A DNA stretch of 64,000 nucleotides, from NCBI GenBank assembly GCA_944472155.2, contig OX235271.1, forward strand, positions 24,994,977-25,058,976. The letters are read 5' to 3'. A program made the translations under genes and the position numbers. This DNA comes from Trichobilharzia szidati (taxonomy: Eukaryota > Platyhelminthes > Trematoda > Strigeidida > Schistosomatidae). The notes beneath the pieces were generated by a model, which made no database searches, was not told the DNA's origin, and worked only from the letters and a program-made list of their open reading frames with translations. Shown here piece by piece: positions 11,871-23,893 of this stretch (position 1 is its first letter; every line of letters starts with the position of its first letter).

Positions 11871-13544
11871 AAAACAGAACTCTAACAGGCAGTGAACTAG
11901 CCGGAAACTTATTACTTAACAAATAAGGTAAACAAAGTGTAGATGGATCAAACATACTCTTAAGCAACCGCCGAGTGACATCACACGATGGGCAAAGCCA
12001 CTAGGGGAATCCTGACGGGAATTGGCGAGACTAGCGTCCGAAGGTGACATAGCTATCATACAGAGAACTGAAAGAATCTGAGCAGTCATGGATCCAGGCA
12101 AAAAGACGGCAGATGTGTTGTGTAAGCCATGTGCTCTATTTGAAACGTAAGAACTGACTAATAACATAATAATAGTTCAGTGCAACTTATCTTTCCATTT
12201 CGATATTCTGGACTAAGTTCATTTGGTGAAATTAATAAATAACTTATTTATAGGAAGGAAACAGCTGATCAGGATTCTCGCAGGACGAATTCGTTCATTC
12301 ATTGAGTGGAATTCTTCTAAGTGGATGCCCAGGTATACTTCTACCTTGAGTGGGGATATTTTACCTTATTATCTTATTCGTACATAAAACTGAAGCACCA
12401 CCATTCAACCTAGAATAGGAAATAAAATTACTTACCATAAGTTTAACTGGCAGATAACTATTACCTTTTGCATAAAAGTTTAAAAAACCAGTTGTGTAGT
12501 AACTGAATTATATAAGACTAGAGTAAATAGTGTGGGAAGGCTGTATTATCATTATTATTATGAGTAGTAAAGCATATGTGCAAGTTTACGTTAGTATGCT
12601 GAATATAAATAAAGTGTTTCTGGATTGTTGCTGGATTGAGTGTTATTTATTTGACTGTGTGCCTACAACTCGCGTACTCACTGATGTTCACCCTTCAGTC
12701 CTTTCAATCTCTTGAAGTTGTCGGAACTTCTACTCAAAAGCAGGTTGAATATGGAGCTACAAATGGTTTATGAAATATAATGTCTAACGGAGTCTGAAGA
12801 GATCATATAAAGGTAAGTTGTAGCACACCAACATTCATGACATTCAGATAGATTGTATGCAGCATATTTGGATTTAGTAAAGTCTAGATGCGATGGATTT
12901 GCTGAAAATCAGACATTTAACTTTTCATTTACGAGGAGTGTACTGTGCAGCAGCAATTTCCTTTCAATTCTCTGGCTTATATACTGGCTCACAGATAGCA
13001 GAAGACCTCTGAAGAGTCTAGTACTTGTTGTTGCAATATTAGAGTAGTCTGACGGGATTTGGATATAGGAGATGTAGAATTTAGATGGGAAGTATTTCGT
13101 AGGACAAGTGAGGATCTCAGTAAGAAGCTGTAACTTCCTTCTGAGTGAGACATCTAAGACATGTGTTACTCACACATATTGTCTGTCTGTCTATCTCGAC
13201 CGACTGTGTTAATATCAGTGGAAGGAAGTAGAGGATGGCTAAATCAGTGTGTGGTTCCATTACATGCAATTTTTCGCTGTTCGTCGACATGATGAATTTG
13301 AATTGTTGTCTGACATACTATAACGTCCAGAATAAGCCGTAATGACACAGATTTTCTATGTTCGTCTTACATGCAATCTTTTTTATTCTTCTCTCAGTAC
13401 ATTGATTCAAGTAGGACCTTTTCTGCAGCAGCCTATGACTTGGTGACATATTCTCATCGGTGGCCTGTTTAATTCTCTGGACTATCTAAATTTTCTGTCC
13501 ATGAAAATGTGCTGCCTTTACTCTGTTTCATATTATTTTTCTTC
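11871..13544. other. No gene recognised
   Basis: AT-rich sequence with short open frames only (12530-12715, 12853-13047). I see no motif or repeat linking it to other parts of the window. Confidence 0.45.
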
Positions 13545-13799
13545 ATCTGATCACCACAATGAATAGAGAAGATTTGTAGCTCAGATGGATGATTTGCAAT
13601 TAATAGTGTTCTCTGAGCTGGTTGGTTTAGTTGCGGAGCTTTCGTCGTCCTTCTGGACAGCATCTTCAGCGAAATATTTAGCATAAAGTGAACTGATTTA
13701 AATTTCTTCATGAATGATATAACTGCATCTCCTGGTAACTATCTTTACATATGTATTGACCATTTTCTATTGACTTGGATTTTAAACATTCTGGTCACC

Positions 13800-14150
13800 C
13801 GATTTACTTTGTATTAGTTGGTATATTTCGTCTATATTAACATGTTTGTTAATTGCATTTTCGTTTGAGTACCAGGCTTCTAAGAATTCCCTGGCACTTT
13901 TGGTGTTTCCTCTGTCTAAGATTTTGACATTATCTCAATCAAACTGATGTCCATGATTATCTATATGCATTGATATGAAAGAATATATATCATGTCTTTT
14001 CACAGCTGACTTGTGTTCCTGGATTCTGATTCGAAGGGGAAGCCCACTTCGACCACCGATGTAATGTCTGTTGCAGTTCATACAATTTATTTTGTAAATG
14101 GTATAAATTTTATCCCCTTTTCCTGTTAGATACTTCGGTTTGCATAATAT
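13800..14150 (-). pseudogene. PLE-1 GIY-YIG endonuclease domain, broken
   Basis: Minus-strand translation after a frameshift reads KIYTIYKINCMNC, RHYIGGRSGLPLRIRIQEH and KSAVKRHDIYSF, then after a stop NVKILDRGNTKSAREFLEAW. This is the GIY-YIG fold as found in PLEs: I-Y, the CxxC pair, Y-I-G, the conserved R and E-H. The FLEAWYS segment also occurs in both arms of the PLE-1 copy at 35033-36115. Confidence 0.75.
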
Positions 14151-14154
14151 CGAA

Positions 14155-16030
14155 TTAAGTGATTCTACTGGCTGGCTTGTGTGCTATATCTATTTCAAAC
14201 GGTTTCAGTATTCTAGCTGTTATTTCAGAGATATTTTCCATGTATGGTAGAATGAATTTTCTTGTGATCTTTGATGATGGTTTTTTGTTGGTGTTTTGAT
14301 TCGACTTTAAACACTTTTTGATGAAATTTTGGGGATAACCATTCTTTTTCAAGACCGTTAGTAGGTATTTTTCTTTTATTCTTTTCAACGCTGGAGTGCT
14401 ACTGTGTACTTGAATTCTTTTAAACAATGTCTGCACACAGTTTCTTCTGTGAATAATTGGATTATTGCTAGTATAGTTGAGTATTTGATCTGTGTGTGTT
14501 GATTTTCTATATACTTGTATCTCTACATTTTCTGTGTTGGTTCTCCTGATTAAGACATCTAAAAATGGGATTTTGTTATCTAATTCTTCTTCTCTTGTTA
14601 ATTTGATGTCTTCAAATATGTCGTTTATTAATTTATGGGTATATTCTTAATCATTTCTCTTAATTATTACAAATGTATCCTCAACGTAACGTACCCAGAT
14701 TTTCGGTTTAATTATAGGTAGAGCTATTAATTCTAATCTTTGCATGACGGTTTCGGCTATTAATCTTGATATGGGCGATCCTATTGGTGTTCCTTTTATC
14801 TGTTCATATATTTGAGTATTGAGATGGAAGTATGTTGTAAGGCATAATTTTATGAGTTCTATCCAAGTTGATAATTGCATTTTTATGTTTTCATCACAAT
14901 AGAGTAATTGTTGTATAGTTTCTGTTACTAGTTTTGGACTAATTGAAGTATATAATGCTGTGACATCAAAGGACACCATTATTTCACTGTCTTCTACTTG
15001 AATGTCTTTGATTTTCTCTAAAAATTGGATTGACGAATTGATAGAATGGTTAGGTAATTTAATTTCCTGAAAAGTTCTATAGATAGATTATATGTTGGTG
15101 TTCCTGGAAGCAAAACGATTAGTCGTAGGGGAATGTTTGGTTTGTATAGTTTTGGTCTGGCATAGAATCGAGGTAAAATAGGTCCGTTAGATTTCATTCG
15201 CCATTGATCTTGTTCTGTAATTTGTCCTGATTTCGTTAGTTTATTTAACGTTGTTCTGATTCTGTTATCTAATGTTTGTATAGGGTCTTTTGTCAACTGA
15301 TGATGTACATTATTATCTTTAAGTAAGTCCTCTGCTTTCTTTATGTAGTCTTCTGTGTCCAGGATTACTGTTGTTCTACCTTTGTCAGCCGGTAGAATAA
15401 CTATATCTTTTCTATTCTTCAGTTTATTCAATGCATTTTGCTCTTCATTGCAAAGTTGGGGATTAATTCTTTTCTGTTTGAGTATAGGTATGATACATTG
15501 ACGTATTTCTTGCTGTACTTCCTCATTTAGTTTTGATAATTTGAGTGATGATTCTAAGGAAACACAAAAATCTGTAACTGAAGCGTCACCAGTATTGTAG
15601 TTGAGTCCTTTCTGAACAAAATGTTCTTCTGCTTTTAACAATGGTTGTTTTGATAGATTTACTACACAATCATTTAGAAGTTCTCCAGATGGTTGTCTGG
15701 ATATCTTGGCTAGTTTTCCTTTGAGGGCGAATCGTCTTCGTTCTTTGTGTCGTTCGCCTAATATTTTAATTGCAGTTTTCAATGTCGACAGATGTTCTGG
15801 CGTGAGAGTCTGTTCAACCTTTTCTTTATTGAATCTAATCATATGCTGGTATCTTTTAATCCTGTTGTGTGCATCCATGATCATTAATTTCACCATTTGT
15901 TTTCCATGTTGTTTGGCCAATTTCCAGCCTAGAGGGTAGTTAATTGGTGGTTTATATTTGACACTAGTTGATAGAATCTGCTGGCGGAGGCATTCATGAA
16001 GTAAGAATAGTTGCTCTTCTGCAGAAACCT
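14155..16030 (-). pseudogene. PLE-1 reverse transcriptase, broken
   Basis: The piece 15920-15018 (300 aa) holds the N-terminal domain and the first RT motifs: KNRKDIVILPADKG, TTVILDTEDYIKKA, then LPRFYARPKLYKPN and RLIVLLPGTPTYNLS, all typical of Penelope RTs. The piece 14979-14647 (110 aa) holds motif A (VSFDVTALYTSI), motif B (KGTPIGSPISRLIAE) and motif C. Motif C reads YVEDTF where an active enzyme needs two aspartates (YxDDTF), so the copy is catalytically dead as well as frameshifted. The piece 14436-14155 is the linker (RIKEKYLLTVLKKNGYP, RKFILPYMENISE). The enzyme would prime reverse transcription of the PLE RNA at chromosomal ends or nicks. Confidence 0.85.
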
Positions 16031-16118
16031 GCCTTTTAGCAAAACACTACAATGAATCTCAGTTTATACTTGTGTACCATTTCAAATAATTTTCTACCTA
16101 TCGTTAAGATTATTTTCG

Positions 16119-16300
16119 AAGGAAGAACTCTCGCCGACCATGCACATGGTCCGAGGTTCGATCCCCTGCCGACACACACCCGATATCTATGATCGGCCTG
16201 CAAAATTTGGGCTACCGATATCCATGCTGAACATTCCATACTTGTACTGAAAATACGGTGTGGCATCAAGCCGTAATCAAAATAAAATAAAATAATAAAT
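16119..16300 (+). mobile_element. SINE2 copy (5'-truncated)
   Basis: Shares the second half of the SINE1 head (ctcgccgaccatgcacatgg, then tccgaggttcgatccc as B-box) but then has a different body: gatatctatgatcggcctgc, caaaatttgggctaccg and atacggtgtggcatcaagcc, ending in an (AAAAT)n tail. A second SINE2 copy is at 29892-30094 (minus). The A-box is missing here. Confidence 0.75.
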
Positions 16301-16529
16301 GGAGGAATGACATCGTGGAGTAGTAAGGGAACATGCTTCAGATGAAACAATATTAATTCAGATGATATATTATTTGGAAATTCTGCACATTGAGTAAATA
16401 CCTCTCTATGAAACCGCTGAAAGTTCTGTGATGTGTCTAAATGTACTTTGTTATCGTTCAAAGAGCATACTACGATTTTGACAAAACAATAAGAAGACAT
16501 AAGTTACTTGAAACATGTAATGTATTGAT

Positions 16530-17505
16530 ATGATTTATGAAGAAATTATTACACATCTTCGTTCCTTTCAATTACAAAAGAAATTTAGTAAACACCCTTA
16601 TCCACAGAGTTAGAGCTATATGCTCAGAGGAAGTAATTGAAGATGAATTAAGCATGGTATATGATACTTTGATCGAAAATGGTTATCCTCACAAATTTAT
16701 CAAGAAAAACATGACAAAGAAAGCGGAAAAGGACTACTCACTGTCTGTAAAAAGGAAGCCTTTATATATACGATTACAATTCATGGGTGATATACCAAGC
16801 GAGTTAATCACGAAGAAATTAAGACAATCAGTTCAAAGAACTTTTAATGCTGGCGAAATACACGTCTTATTCTTTCTCTACACGACCGATGGTGCTACCT
16901 CGACTGAAAGATGAAGTACCTAGACTAGCCACTTCAAATTGTATCTATCAATTTTAACTGCGCTTGTGGAGCAGGTTATATTGGCCGTTGCTCTAGGAAC
17001 TTGATTTTTCGTGCTTGAGAACATATCCCACTATGGCTAAGTAAAGGTGTAGTTAAAACTATTAACAGCTTGATATTAGACCATCTGGTGCAAACCGATG
17101 ATAAAGTCAGCGTAGAAGAATCCTTCTCTATAATATACCGGGTGCCTAACAGACTACCAAAATCATCGAAGCGCTGCATGCTTCAAACAGCATAGGCTAT
17201 TGCAATTCGCCTCAAACAACCAGTGCTCTGTGTTCAAAAGAAACAAGTTCAGCCCCTACTACTGCCCTGGCCCTCAGTAGAAACTTTAAACTCATGAATT
17301 TGTACTATTATTATTATTATTTTATGTTGATACTGTTCAGCTGTAATCTATCAATATTATTGATTTGATGTTATTTAAACATTAATGTCGTTCATAAGAC
17401 TAATTCATTCATTAATTCATTATAATGTATATATAATTGTAGAGCCTGATGATGAATTTGTCGAAAATTATATCTGGTTAGAGAATTTAATCATAAAAAT
17501 ACATA
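16530..17505 (+). mobile_element. PLE-2 fragment, linker, GIY-YIG and 3' region
   Basis: The open piece 16537-16914 reads FVPFNYKRNLVNTLIHRVRA, then ENGYPHKFIKK and YIRLQFMGDIPSELI, matching residues ~215-310 of the longer PLE-2 frame at 24466-25842. Frameshifts then break the GIY-YIG domain (CIYQF at ~16938). The 3' region carries the PLE-2 terminal motif at 17449-17490. It lacks the RT palm, so it is 5'-truncated. Confidence 0.8.
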
Positions 17506-17899
17506 CAAATCACTGCGTATCCGACTCATCTGTAGTGCTGAAGCTTTGGTCATCGAAACAGAATAGCAAGATAGATGTCTGTTTATAAAAACTGTTCGTT
17601 CAATCCTTCCAAAATTCATGGTTTTAATCCATCTATGCCAAAGTATGATAATCCCCAAATCCTAATTGTAGATTCATTTTTAATAAAATCAGAGGATAGA
17701 TTGTCGCATTTATGAATCATGGTTACCTGGATCTGATTTGACTGATTGCGGTTGATGACGAGTTCTTTGATTTTCCTATACGAATCGTAAGCAACTGATG
17801 CTGACATCCATTGATCCTATGCGAACAACGCTTTTTGACACATGTAAACTAACCATTAAAAGGAATAAAATTCACATATGAATCGAAACATGAACAAAA
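17506..17899. other. No gene recognised
   Basis: AT-rich sequence between PLE-2 and SINE1. No motif seen. Confidence 0.45.
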
Positions 17900-18148
17900 A
17901 GAATTAAGTTTTTTTTTTCCTTCACGTTCCCCAGTGGAACACAGGGCCTCAAGCTAGCGGCTAGAAGTTTCGGTGGCAGTGTTAATTTTGTAGGACGTGG
18001 TTGCTAGCCTCGTGCTCAACCTTTCATCTTCACCAGAATTATTTCTGGCTTAGCGAGGTAAAGGAGTGCGTTGGCTGGGATCGAACCCCGGACCATGTGC
18101 ATGGTCGACGAGCATCCTAACCGCTATGCCACTGACGCAGAATTAAGT
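17900..18148 (-). mobile_element. SINE1 copy with perfect TSD
   Basis: Full-length SINE1 on the minus strand. The tRNA-like head lies at the right (ccgctatgccactgacgc) with B-box complement gggatcgaacccc, followed by the body, the 3' end ccccagtggaac and a T10 (A-tail) run. Flanked by a 10-bp perfect TSD, agaattaagt at 17900-17909 and 18139-18148. The intact TSD suggests a relatively young insertion. Confidence 0.9.
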
Positions 18149-18169
18149 ATGATAGATCTTAAAACGAAC

Positions 18170-18985
18170 AGAAGAAGATAAACTGCACACTAGCGTTTAT
18201 AAAAAGCCAACTCATTCTGCTAATAGATATTTAGATTTTAATTCATCTCATCCGTTAACTGTTAAGGTACGCATAGTTAAGTACCTAACAAACCGAGCAG
18301 TAGCACTAAGTAGTACGAAAAAGACCTAAATAATAAAATAAAACAGGTAGAAGATGCGTTGGTGTAAAATAACTAACTATCCTATAAAATTCATTAGGAA
18401 AATCAGAAGAGGTCAAAAGCAAAATGAAAATAATGGTAAACCTAATAATGACAACACAAATAAGAAAGAATATAAGGCATCTACAGTTTTACCGTATAAG
18501 AAGGGGACATCTGAGACACTGCATAACATTCTGAATAAAGCAGGAATTAAGATGGCATTCAAACCTACAAAGTCACTCAGAGACAAGCTCTGTAGGCTGA
18601 AGGACCCAGTGGACCCAATTAAAGCAAATAATATAATTCAGAAAATACCTTGCAATGGCTGTGAGTTTTTTCAACTACATATGTGAAACTAGTAGATTGC
18701 AGGTGGTCAGATTATCAGAACATAGGAATTTAGCTAAGGTTAGAATAATTAACCCCACCCACAAAGATAAGTACCTTAGAAAAAAGCTCAGCAATTGCAC
18801 TGCATGCATTAACAAACGACCACACAGTAGGATGGGGCAGAGTCAAAATTCTAAGAAGTAATATTGGTAGGTGGAGAGAGAGGTTGATTACTGAATCCTT
18901 GTTCATCGAGTCTACACTCAACACGTGTAGATAGGAATGACTCATCACTCACACCAAATCAAGCTTTGAAAAACAATGGAATTAT
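18170..18985 (+). mobile_element. PLE-3 fragment
   Basis: The upstream translation gives EEDKLHTSVYKKPTHSANRY and LDFNSSHPL (PLE motif just after the RT palm). The open frame 18354-18686 has TVLPYKKGTSETLHNILNKA, IKMAFKPTKSLRDKL and IIQKIPCNGC, the first Cys pair of a GIY-YIG domain. The next piece (18655-18861) has SRLQVVRLSEHR. The family differs clearly in sequence from PLE-1 and PLE-2. Two adjacent frames overlap at the GIY-YIG core, indicating a frameshift at ~18670. Confidence 0.7.
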
Positions 18986-19824
18986 GTAAACGAAGTTTGA
19001 AAGTTGTGTGAGTAGTGCCTTGATATGATTATGAGCAGTAGTAAATTGTGCTCGAAACGTGGTCATCAGTAAATACTACTGTATAGCACTGTATGGGAGA
19101 CCTTGTCGAAATAAATTTTACGCAGAATGGAGTTATACTCTACCACAATGCACAAGTTCTATTCTGATATCAACAACACTTGAATGTCATCATGATAACT
19201 GATACAATTACGTAGTGCATTTGTTCTTTTACAATGAACTTAGAATATTGTGGACAGAAAAGAATTGTCTAAAACAGAAATGACCTATATAGATAAAAGT
19301 AACAGTCATATGGAAAAAAATAACAGGTGTCCTACATTTTGTACAATTTTTTATAGATTTGTTCAACCCACCGACTATTTTCTATTGATTGAGAATGTTT
19401 GCAAATCACATTCACGGGATGTAACATATGTCAGACGACCTTGCAAACAGTTTCCCCTTATGTAATTAATTCATCTGAGCGTATTAAAAAATATGCCCAG
19501 ATGGATTTACAAACTTACAGTCAATAAATCAATAGAATCTCTAAAATTAAACTCAAAAATTAAAAGGGAAATTACTTTTGAAGTGTAAATCGTGGAAAAA
19601 ATCAATTCTGAATGTGATTTTTTCTGCAAATTTAATCTGTTTGCAAATGAAAGGCTTTTCAGGCATTTTATGCCAAGAAGTATCATGAGCAAATTAGAGT
19701 ATCACAAACACCTAAATTCGTTCATTTGTTTACTCGTGCTATGCGAAATAAAGTCGTACTCATTGTTGACATTGGGAGGGAGATTAGTCTGGTTTCATTG
19801 TATGAATCTGCTTGACTAGGAAAT
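18986..19824. other. PLE-3 3' region, then no gene
   Basis: The stretch ~19060-19130 (atactactgtatagcactgt, then cgaaataaattttacgcag) is similar to ~60030-60080 and is probably the PLE-3 terminus. The rest, to 19824, is AT-rich with no recognisable gene. Confidence 0.45.
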
Positions 19825-20645
19825 GTGTACGACAACGGCACATGTCAAGTGATCCACAACGGAAAACTCAGCGAGGTATTTGGAGTAAACACGGGAGTCA
19901 GACAAGGGTGCTTATTATCAACAATGATATTCCTAATTGTGGTGGACTGGATTATGTGTCAGACAGTGGGAAACGAGAACACAGGGATATTCTGGACCGA
20001 CGTGAAAAAACCTAGAAGACCTGGATTTCGCGCGTGGATGATTTATGTTTGATATCACACAAAATCGAAGACTTACAAGCGAAAACCGACAAACTGGTCG
20101 AAGAAGCAGCAAAGACAGGACTCCAGGTGAACATAGACAAGACAGAGCTTATGAATATAACCAACAAACAACATCAACAGCAGCAACATCCACCACCAAT
20201 CACCAACAATGGGAGGGATTTGAAAGAGGTTACTTCATTCACTTATCTAGAGAGCATTGTCTCAACTACACGAGGAACGGACGAGGATGTCAAATCGAGC
20301 GAGAATCGGGAAGGCGAGAAACACATTCATCAACCTAGAATCAATCTGGAAATCTTCCGCTGTCACTCAGCCTGCATCAACAACAAAATTCGGGTTTTCA
20401 ATGCAAACGTCAAGTCAGTTCTTCTATACGGATCAGAAAGTTGGCGGGTCACAAAGAATATCTCCAACAGGTTGGAGACTTTTATCAACAACTGTCTTCG
20501 CTCTACACTCAAGATCAGATGGCCGGAAAGAATCACCAACAAGAAACTATGGGAACAAACGAAAGAGGAACCGATCGCCCAAGAAATATGGAGGAGAATG
20601 TGGAGATGGATTGGACACTCACTGGCTGAGGAGGCCGTTTGGTGA
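19825..20645 (+). pseudogene. RTE-1 reverse transcriptase C-terminal half
   Basis: The first frame (19825-20052) contains TGVRQGCLLSTMIFLIVVDW, the RT motif upstream of the active site. It fails at the F-A-D-D box, because GATTTC and GATGAT are separated by 7 nt (gcgcgtg) instead of 3. The second frame (20034-20645, 203 aa) then continues: LCLISHKIEDLQAKTDKL, VNIDKTELMNI, a Q-rich spacer, DLKEVTSFTYLESIVSTT, VKSVLLYGSESWRVTKNI, NNCLRSTLKIRWPERIT and RRMWRWIGHSL. A single frame break therefore separates two otherwise long open segments. Confidence 0.85.
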
Positions 20646-20862
20646 CATCGCGCGTCAGGCAATAGCTCGAGTGGAACCCGGTAGGGAAGCGGTGAGTGCG
20701 ACGTCCAACGGTGACATGGAGGAGATCGTGTGAAGAAGAGTTGAAACAGTATGGACTAACATGGATGCAGATGAAAAGTACAGCAGAAGACAGTAGCAAG
20801 TGGAGACGTGTAGTTGAAGCCCTATGTTCCACAACAAACCCAAAGGAACAATAATAATAAAT
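19825..20862 (+). mobile_element. RTE-1 LINE, 3' half
   Basis: Starts inside the RT domain (VYDNGTCQVIHNGKL-like) and runs to the family 3' end (ttccacaacaaacccaaagg, then (AAT)n). It includes the RT active-site region with the shared 4-nt insertion at 20030-20036. No clear TSD was seen. Confidence 0.9.
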
Positions 20863-21145
20863 AATTCCTAAGCACCCAGGACTGTTATTAGCCTAAATAT
20901 AGGAAGTTAGAAAAATATTTGAAGGTAAACACACGAAAAAATAACATCAGAGTTATTTTCTCCTTGTCTAAAACGGTGTATACTGTCTGGTTGACAGTAG
21001 AATGAGAAATTCTACAACTACTCATTGACTCTGAAAGGCGCTACAGTGATGAATTTAAGTGCCGTCTTGAGCTAATTCTTTGCTTTGTGAATTTCATAGG
21101 TTAGTGGTAAAAACACAAGGGATGTCAATCACAGTAGAGGATTAT

Positions 21146-21715
21146 TATTACTTGATTCCGAGTAGAAGTTAGGGCTTCAACAGAAGATCTCCAGCTTGTC
21201 CTATTCTCTCCACTCTTCTATAGCTGGTGCCATGATTTCTAATAGCCTGTCATCTCCTCCATGTCAACCTCGGGGGCCGAACTTATCGTTTCTTATTCAG
21301 GTTCCACTCTGGGGCTTGGCACACGTTGTCACCTATCTCTCTCCTCATTGTATATTATATCGATCTCGACTTCCTTCTGCATATTTGTTGGTGAACAGTT
21401 TGTTAATTGGCTTGTTTCCAGAGTTCCTGGCTACTTGTATTTCCTGGCAGGTATCCAATCTTCAGTACCGAGCCAGCGAGGGCAGCTGTTAATGAAAGTC
21501 TGGCTTGCCATTGAAAATGCTTTTGCTGAGGTGCGTGAAAAGTTTCCGAAGCATGTAGAAGCACTGACTGACTTAATATTATTGTTGAATAATAAAAAAA
21601 TGTTATTTCTTATTCTGTTTATATTCATGTGAGTCTGTCTTGATTTTCCTATCCTGAATTTCACGTTGTCATCCTCAGCGACTGCAGCTAAAACGAGGCT
21701 GCCTAGACCATCGTA
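21146..21715 (-). mobile_element. RTE-1-like LINE, diverged 3' fragment
   Basis: On the minus strand, CTCAACAAAT-type and W-R--VEAL-type remnants of the RTE C-terminus are recognisable, as are nucleotide stretches shared with RTE-1 (gttggtgaacagtttgttaa region; gtctcttctgttgaagccct-like 3' end; (AAT)n at 21146). Divergence is higher than in the other copies, so this is an older insertion or a separate subfamily. Confidence 0.65.
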
Positions 21716-22649
21716 GCAGATGAAGATGAGAATTTTACAAACTTGGTACCATACTTTGGTAATTTTAGAAATTTCCTCGGAGAAGATACCTAGTTACATG
21801 AAATGAACTTATCCTATAAATAAATTTCAGTTTGAAGTATAGTACAGTGTGGCGAAGTCTTCTATAAAAGAAAAGGAACAAAGGATATGACAGCAACATG
21901 GACAGTAGTCGAAAAAGGCAGTAATTTCAGTGTATTCCAATGCTGGAAGCATCAAAGAGAGAAACAAAAATACACTATGGATTTCGGATGCTCATCAACT
22001 ATGCGCTTTCACCTCTGTATTTCCTATGTGATTGCTACCACAAGTGCGTGTCAACCTGGTCAGTGAAACTGTAGTCAAAATGAGCAGTATATTTATCTAC
22101 TCTGTATTGAATTAATGACACTGGATCAATATACTGGTATGGAACGACCTTTTCAATGCACTTTTGGACTTTCTTTCTATTCTTCTCATTGTTAATTCCC
22201 CTTTGTATGTAGGATGGATGAAAAGTGACCTCCTTTCAGCCATTACAGACTTCATTTTGAACATTTATTTAGGTACAGAGGAAAATAATAGTGTGAAGAG
22301 TCAGAAGTGCATTGAAACGGAAGTTCTCGATCTCTACATTGATTGCGTCTCATAACACGAAAGGCTCATCAATTCAGTTTAATGTGGATAAGCATCCTGC
22401 TCATGTCAACTCTAAGGAGTGGATCTACAAGTTTACATTCACTTGTGGTAGCAAGTGCATTAAAAAAGCACTATGACCAGAGTGTCTACTAGATGTCATG
22501 AGTATATCACCGAATCACTGACTTTTTGGGATTTAAAACCGGACTTCCGCATTCAAAAGCACTACATACATTCACTGGTTTTCCAGTGGCCATAGTAACG
22601 TTCTTATCATAATTTTTACTTCATTTTACTATTGAAGTTCATTATTGTT
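21716..22649. other. No gene recognised
   Basis: AT-rich sequence with no recognisable coding or repeat signal. Confidence 0.45.
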
Positions 22650-23893
22650 TTTTATTTCGCGATCACTCCTCTGCTGTGCTCACTGAAGCTGGTGTCCCCC
22701 AAGGTGCTGTACTCTACCCACTTCTCTACATGACTTACCATCTTCAAATGACATCAATTTTGTCAAATATGCTGACGACCTGACAGTATCTTTGCCTGTC
22801 AAATGTCAGAGTGACTGCTCTAAACTTAATGGCTTTCTGTCAGAAATCAGCCAGTGGTCCAAGGAAAACGGTCTTACCTTAAACCTCTCCAAATGCCAAA
22901 CAGTCAATTTCACCTTCAGGGCATAAATTCGACCTTAACAAACTGGTAAGCACTCATGAGGTGTGCAACATAGGTGGCACTGAAATAGAAACCAAGTCGG
23001 AAATTAAATACCTAGGCGTCATTCTATCTGCTGATCTTTCCTGGTCGTCTCATATCTTGGCGATTTCTAAGAAAATATTCCTTCTTACTTTCTACTCCAA
23101 GAAGTTAAAACATTCTGGTATAATACAACCCTTACTCCCACAATTCGTTAACCCTCGCATTCTGCCTATTATTCTCTATTGTTCCCCCTTAGTTTTTCCC
23201 GGGCTACTGAAGAAAGACTATAACATATTACGCAGGATGTTAAAGGTTGTCAGCAGGGTAAGCAACGTGCCACTTAACTAGCTTCTTAATATTCTGATCG
23301 ACAGGCACATGGACTCATGTGAAAAATGGGCCAAATTCATTCTATCTAACCACCCTCTTCACTCACAACTCTCCCCTTACATCTCATCAGGCAAAACCAG
23401 AAGCCTAAATAAAAAAATAATAGGCTCGCACCAGCAAGTACAAAAGCTCAACCATACCCTACTTAGTTCGTGTTCTGTGCGATGAAGAAAGGATTAGGCG
23501 TGACACCTATAACTCATTAAGTAGTCAGTAGGACAACTGGACCTCGTCTTTACAATTCATATCATTTATAGGTACAACATTTTCTTTCTTTCTTTTCCTT
23601 TTCTCTCTCTCTCTCTTTTCTGTTTTGTGCTGATTTGTTTCTTTCTTCCGCTCATGTCAGTAAATATGATAGCACCTACTTTTCTAACACATTCAAACAC
23701 TGTTCAACTTTGGCTTTTCTACTGACATGTCAATATATTGTTGTTATATTGAACTGAGACTACTCATAATCTATGTAGAGTTTTATTTATTGATAATGTA
23801 TTAACTGGATGCAATACTGTAGTAAAAATGCTGAGAATTCCATTCTGTATCACAAGTACTGTTTTGGAATAAAGCAAATTATTATTATTATTG
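22650..23893 (+). mobile_element. CR1/Jockey-like LINE, 3' fragment
   Basis: Translation across one early frameshift gives AVLTEAGVPQGAVLYPLLY (motif B), then INFVKYADDLTVSLPV (intact active-site YADD) and WSKENGLTLNLSKCQTVNF. The open frame 22961-23281 follows. The element ends in a polypyrimidine tract (23581-23640), ~250 bp of non-coding sequence and an (ATT)n tail (23879-23893). CR1-type elements such as SR1 are known in schistosomes. The YADD context and the absence of RTE motifs separate it from the RTE families. Confidence 0.8.
22961..23281 (+). pseudogene. CR1-like reverse transcriptase C-terminal segment
   Basis: 106-aa frame with IGGTEIETKSEIKYLGVILS and LSWSSHILAISKKI, then YSKKLKHSGI and RILPIILYCSPLVFPGLL. 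This is the typical order after the RT palm of CR1/Jockey elements (K-LGV-LS-DLSW--H; ----LYCSP--FPGL). A stop in the upstream palm segment (near 22925) separates it from the YADD box, so the protein is not intact. Confidence 0.75.

Larger units (their letters stand above)
13545..16035 (-). mobile_element. PLE-1 Penelope-like element, nearly complete
   Basis: This is the best-preserved PLE in the window. On the minus strand the coding region begins near 16030 (VSAEEQLFLLHECLRQQIL), continues through the N-terminal and RT domains (to 14647), the linker (14436-14155) and a GIY-YIG domain (14150-13800). A non-coding terminus follows (13690-13545) containing ctgaagatgctgtccag, aaggacgacgaaagc and a hairpin agctcaga/tctgagct. 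The coding sequence is cut by a frameshift near 15055, a stop near 14645 and a frameshift near 14150. Extra stops occur in the GIY-YIG region. Confidence 0.85.

Noticed and set aside
20034..20645. Glutamine-rich (poly-Q) host protein
   Set aside because: The Q run comes from the CAA/CAG tract of RTE-1, and the flanking residues are RTE reverse transcriptase.
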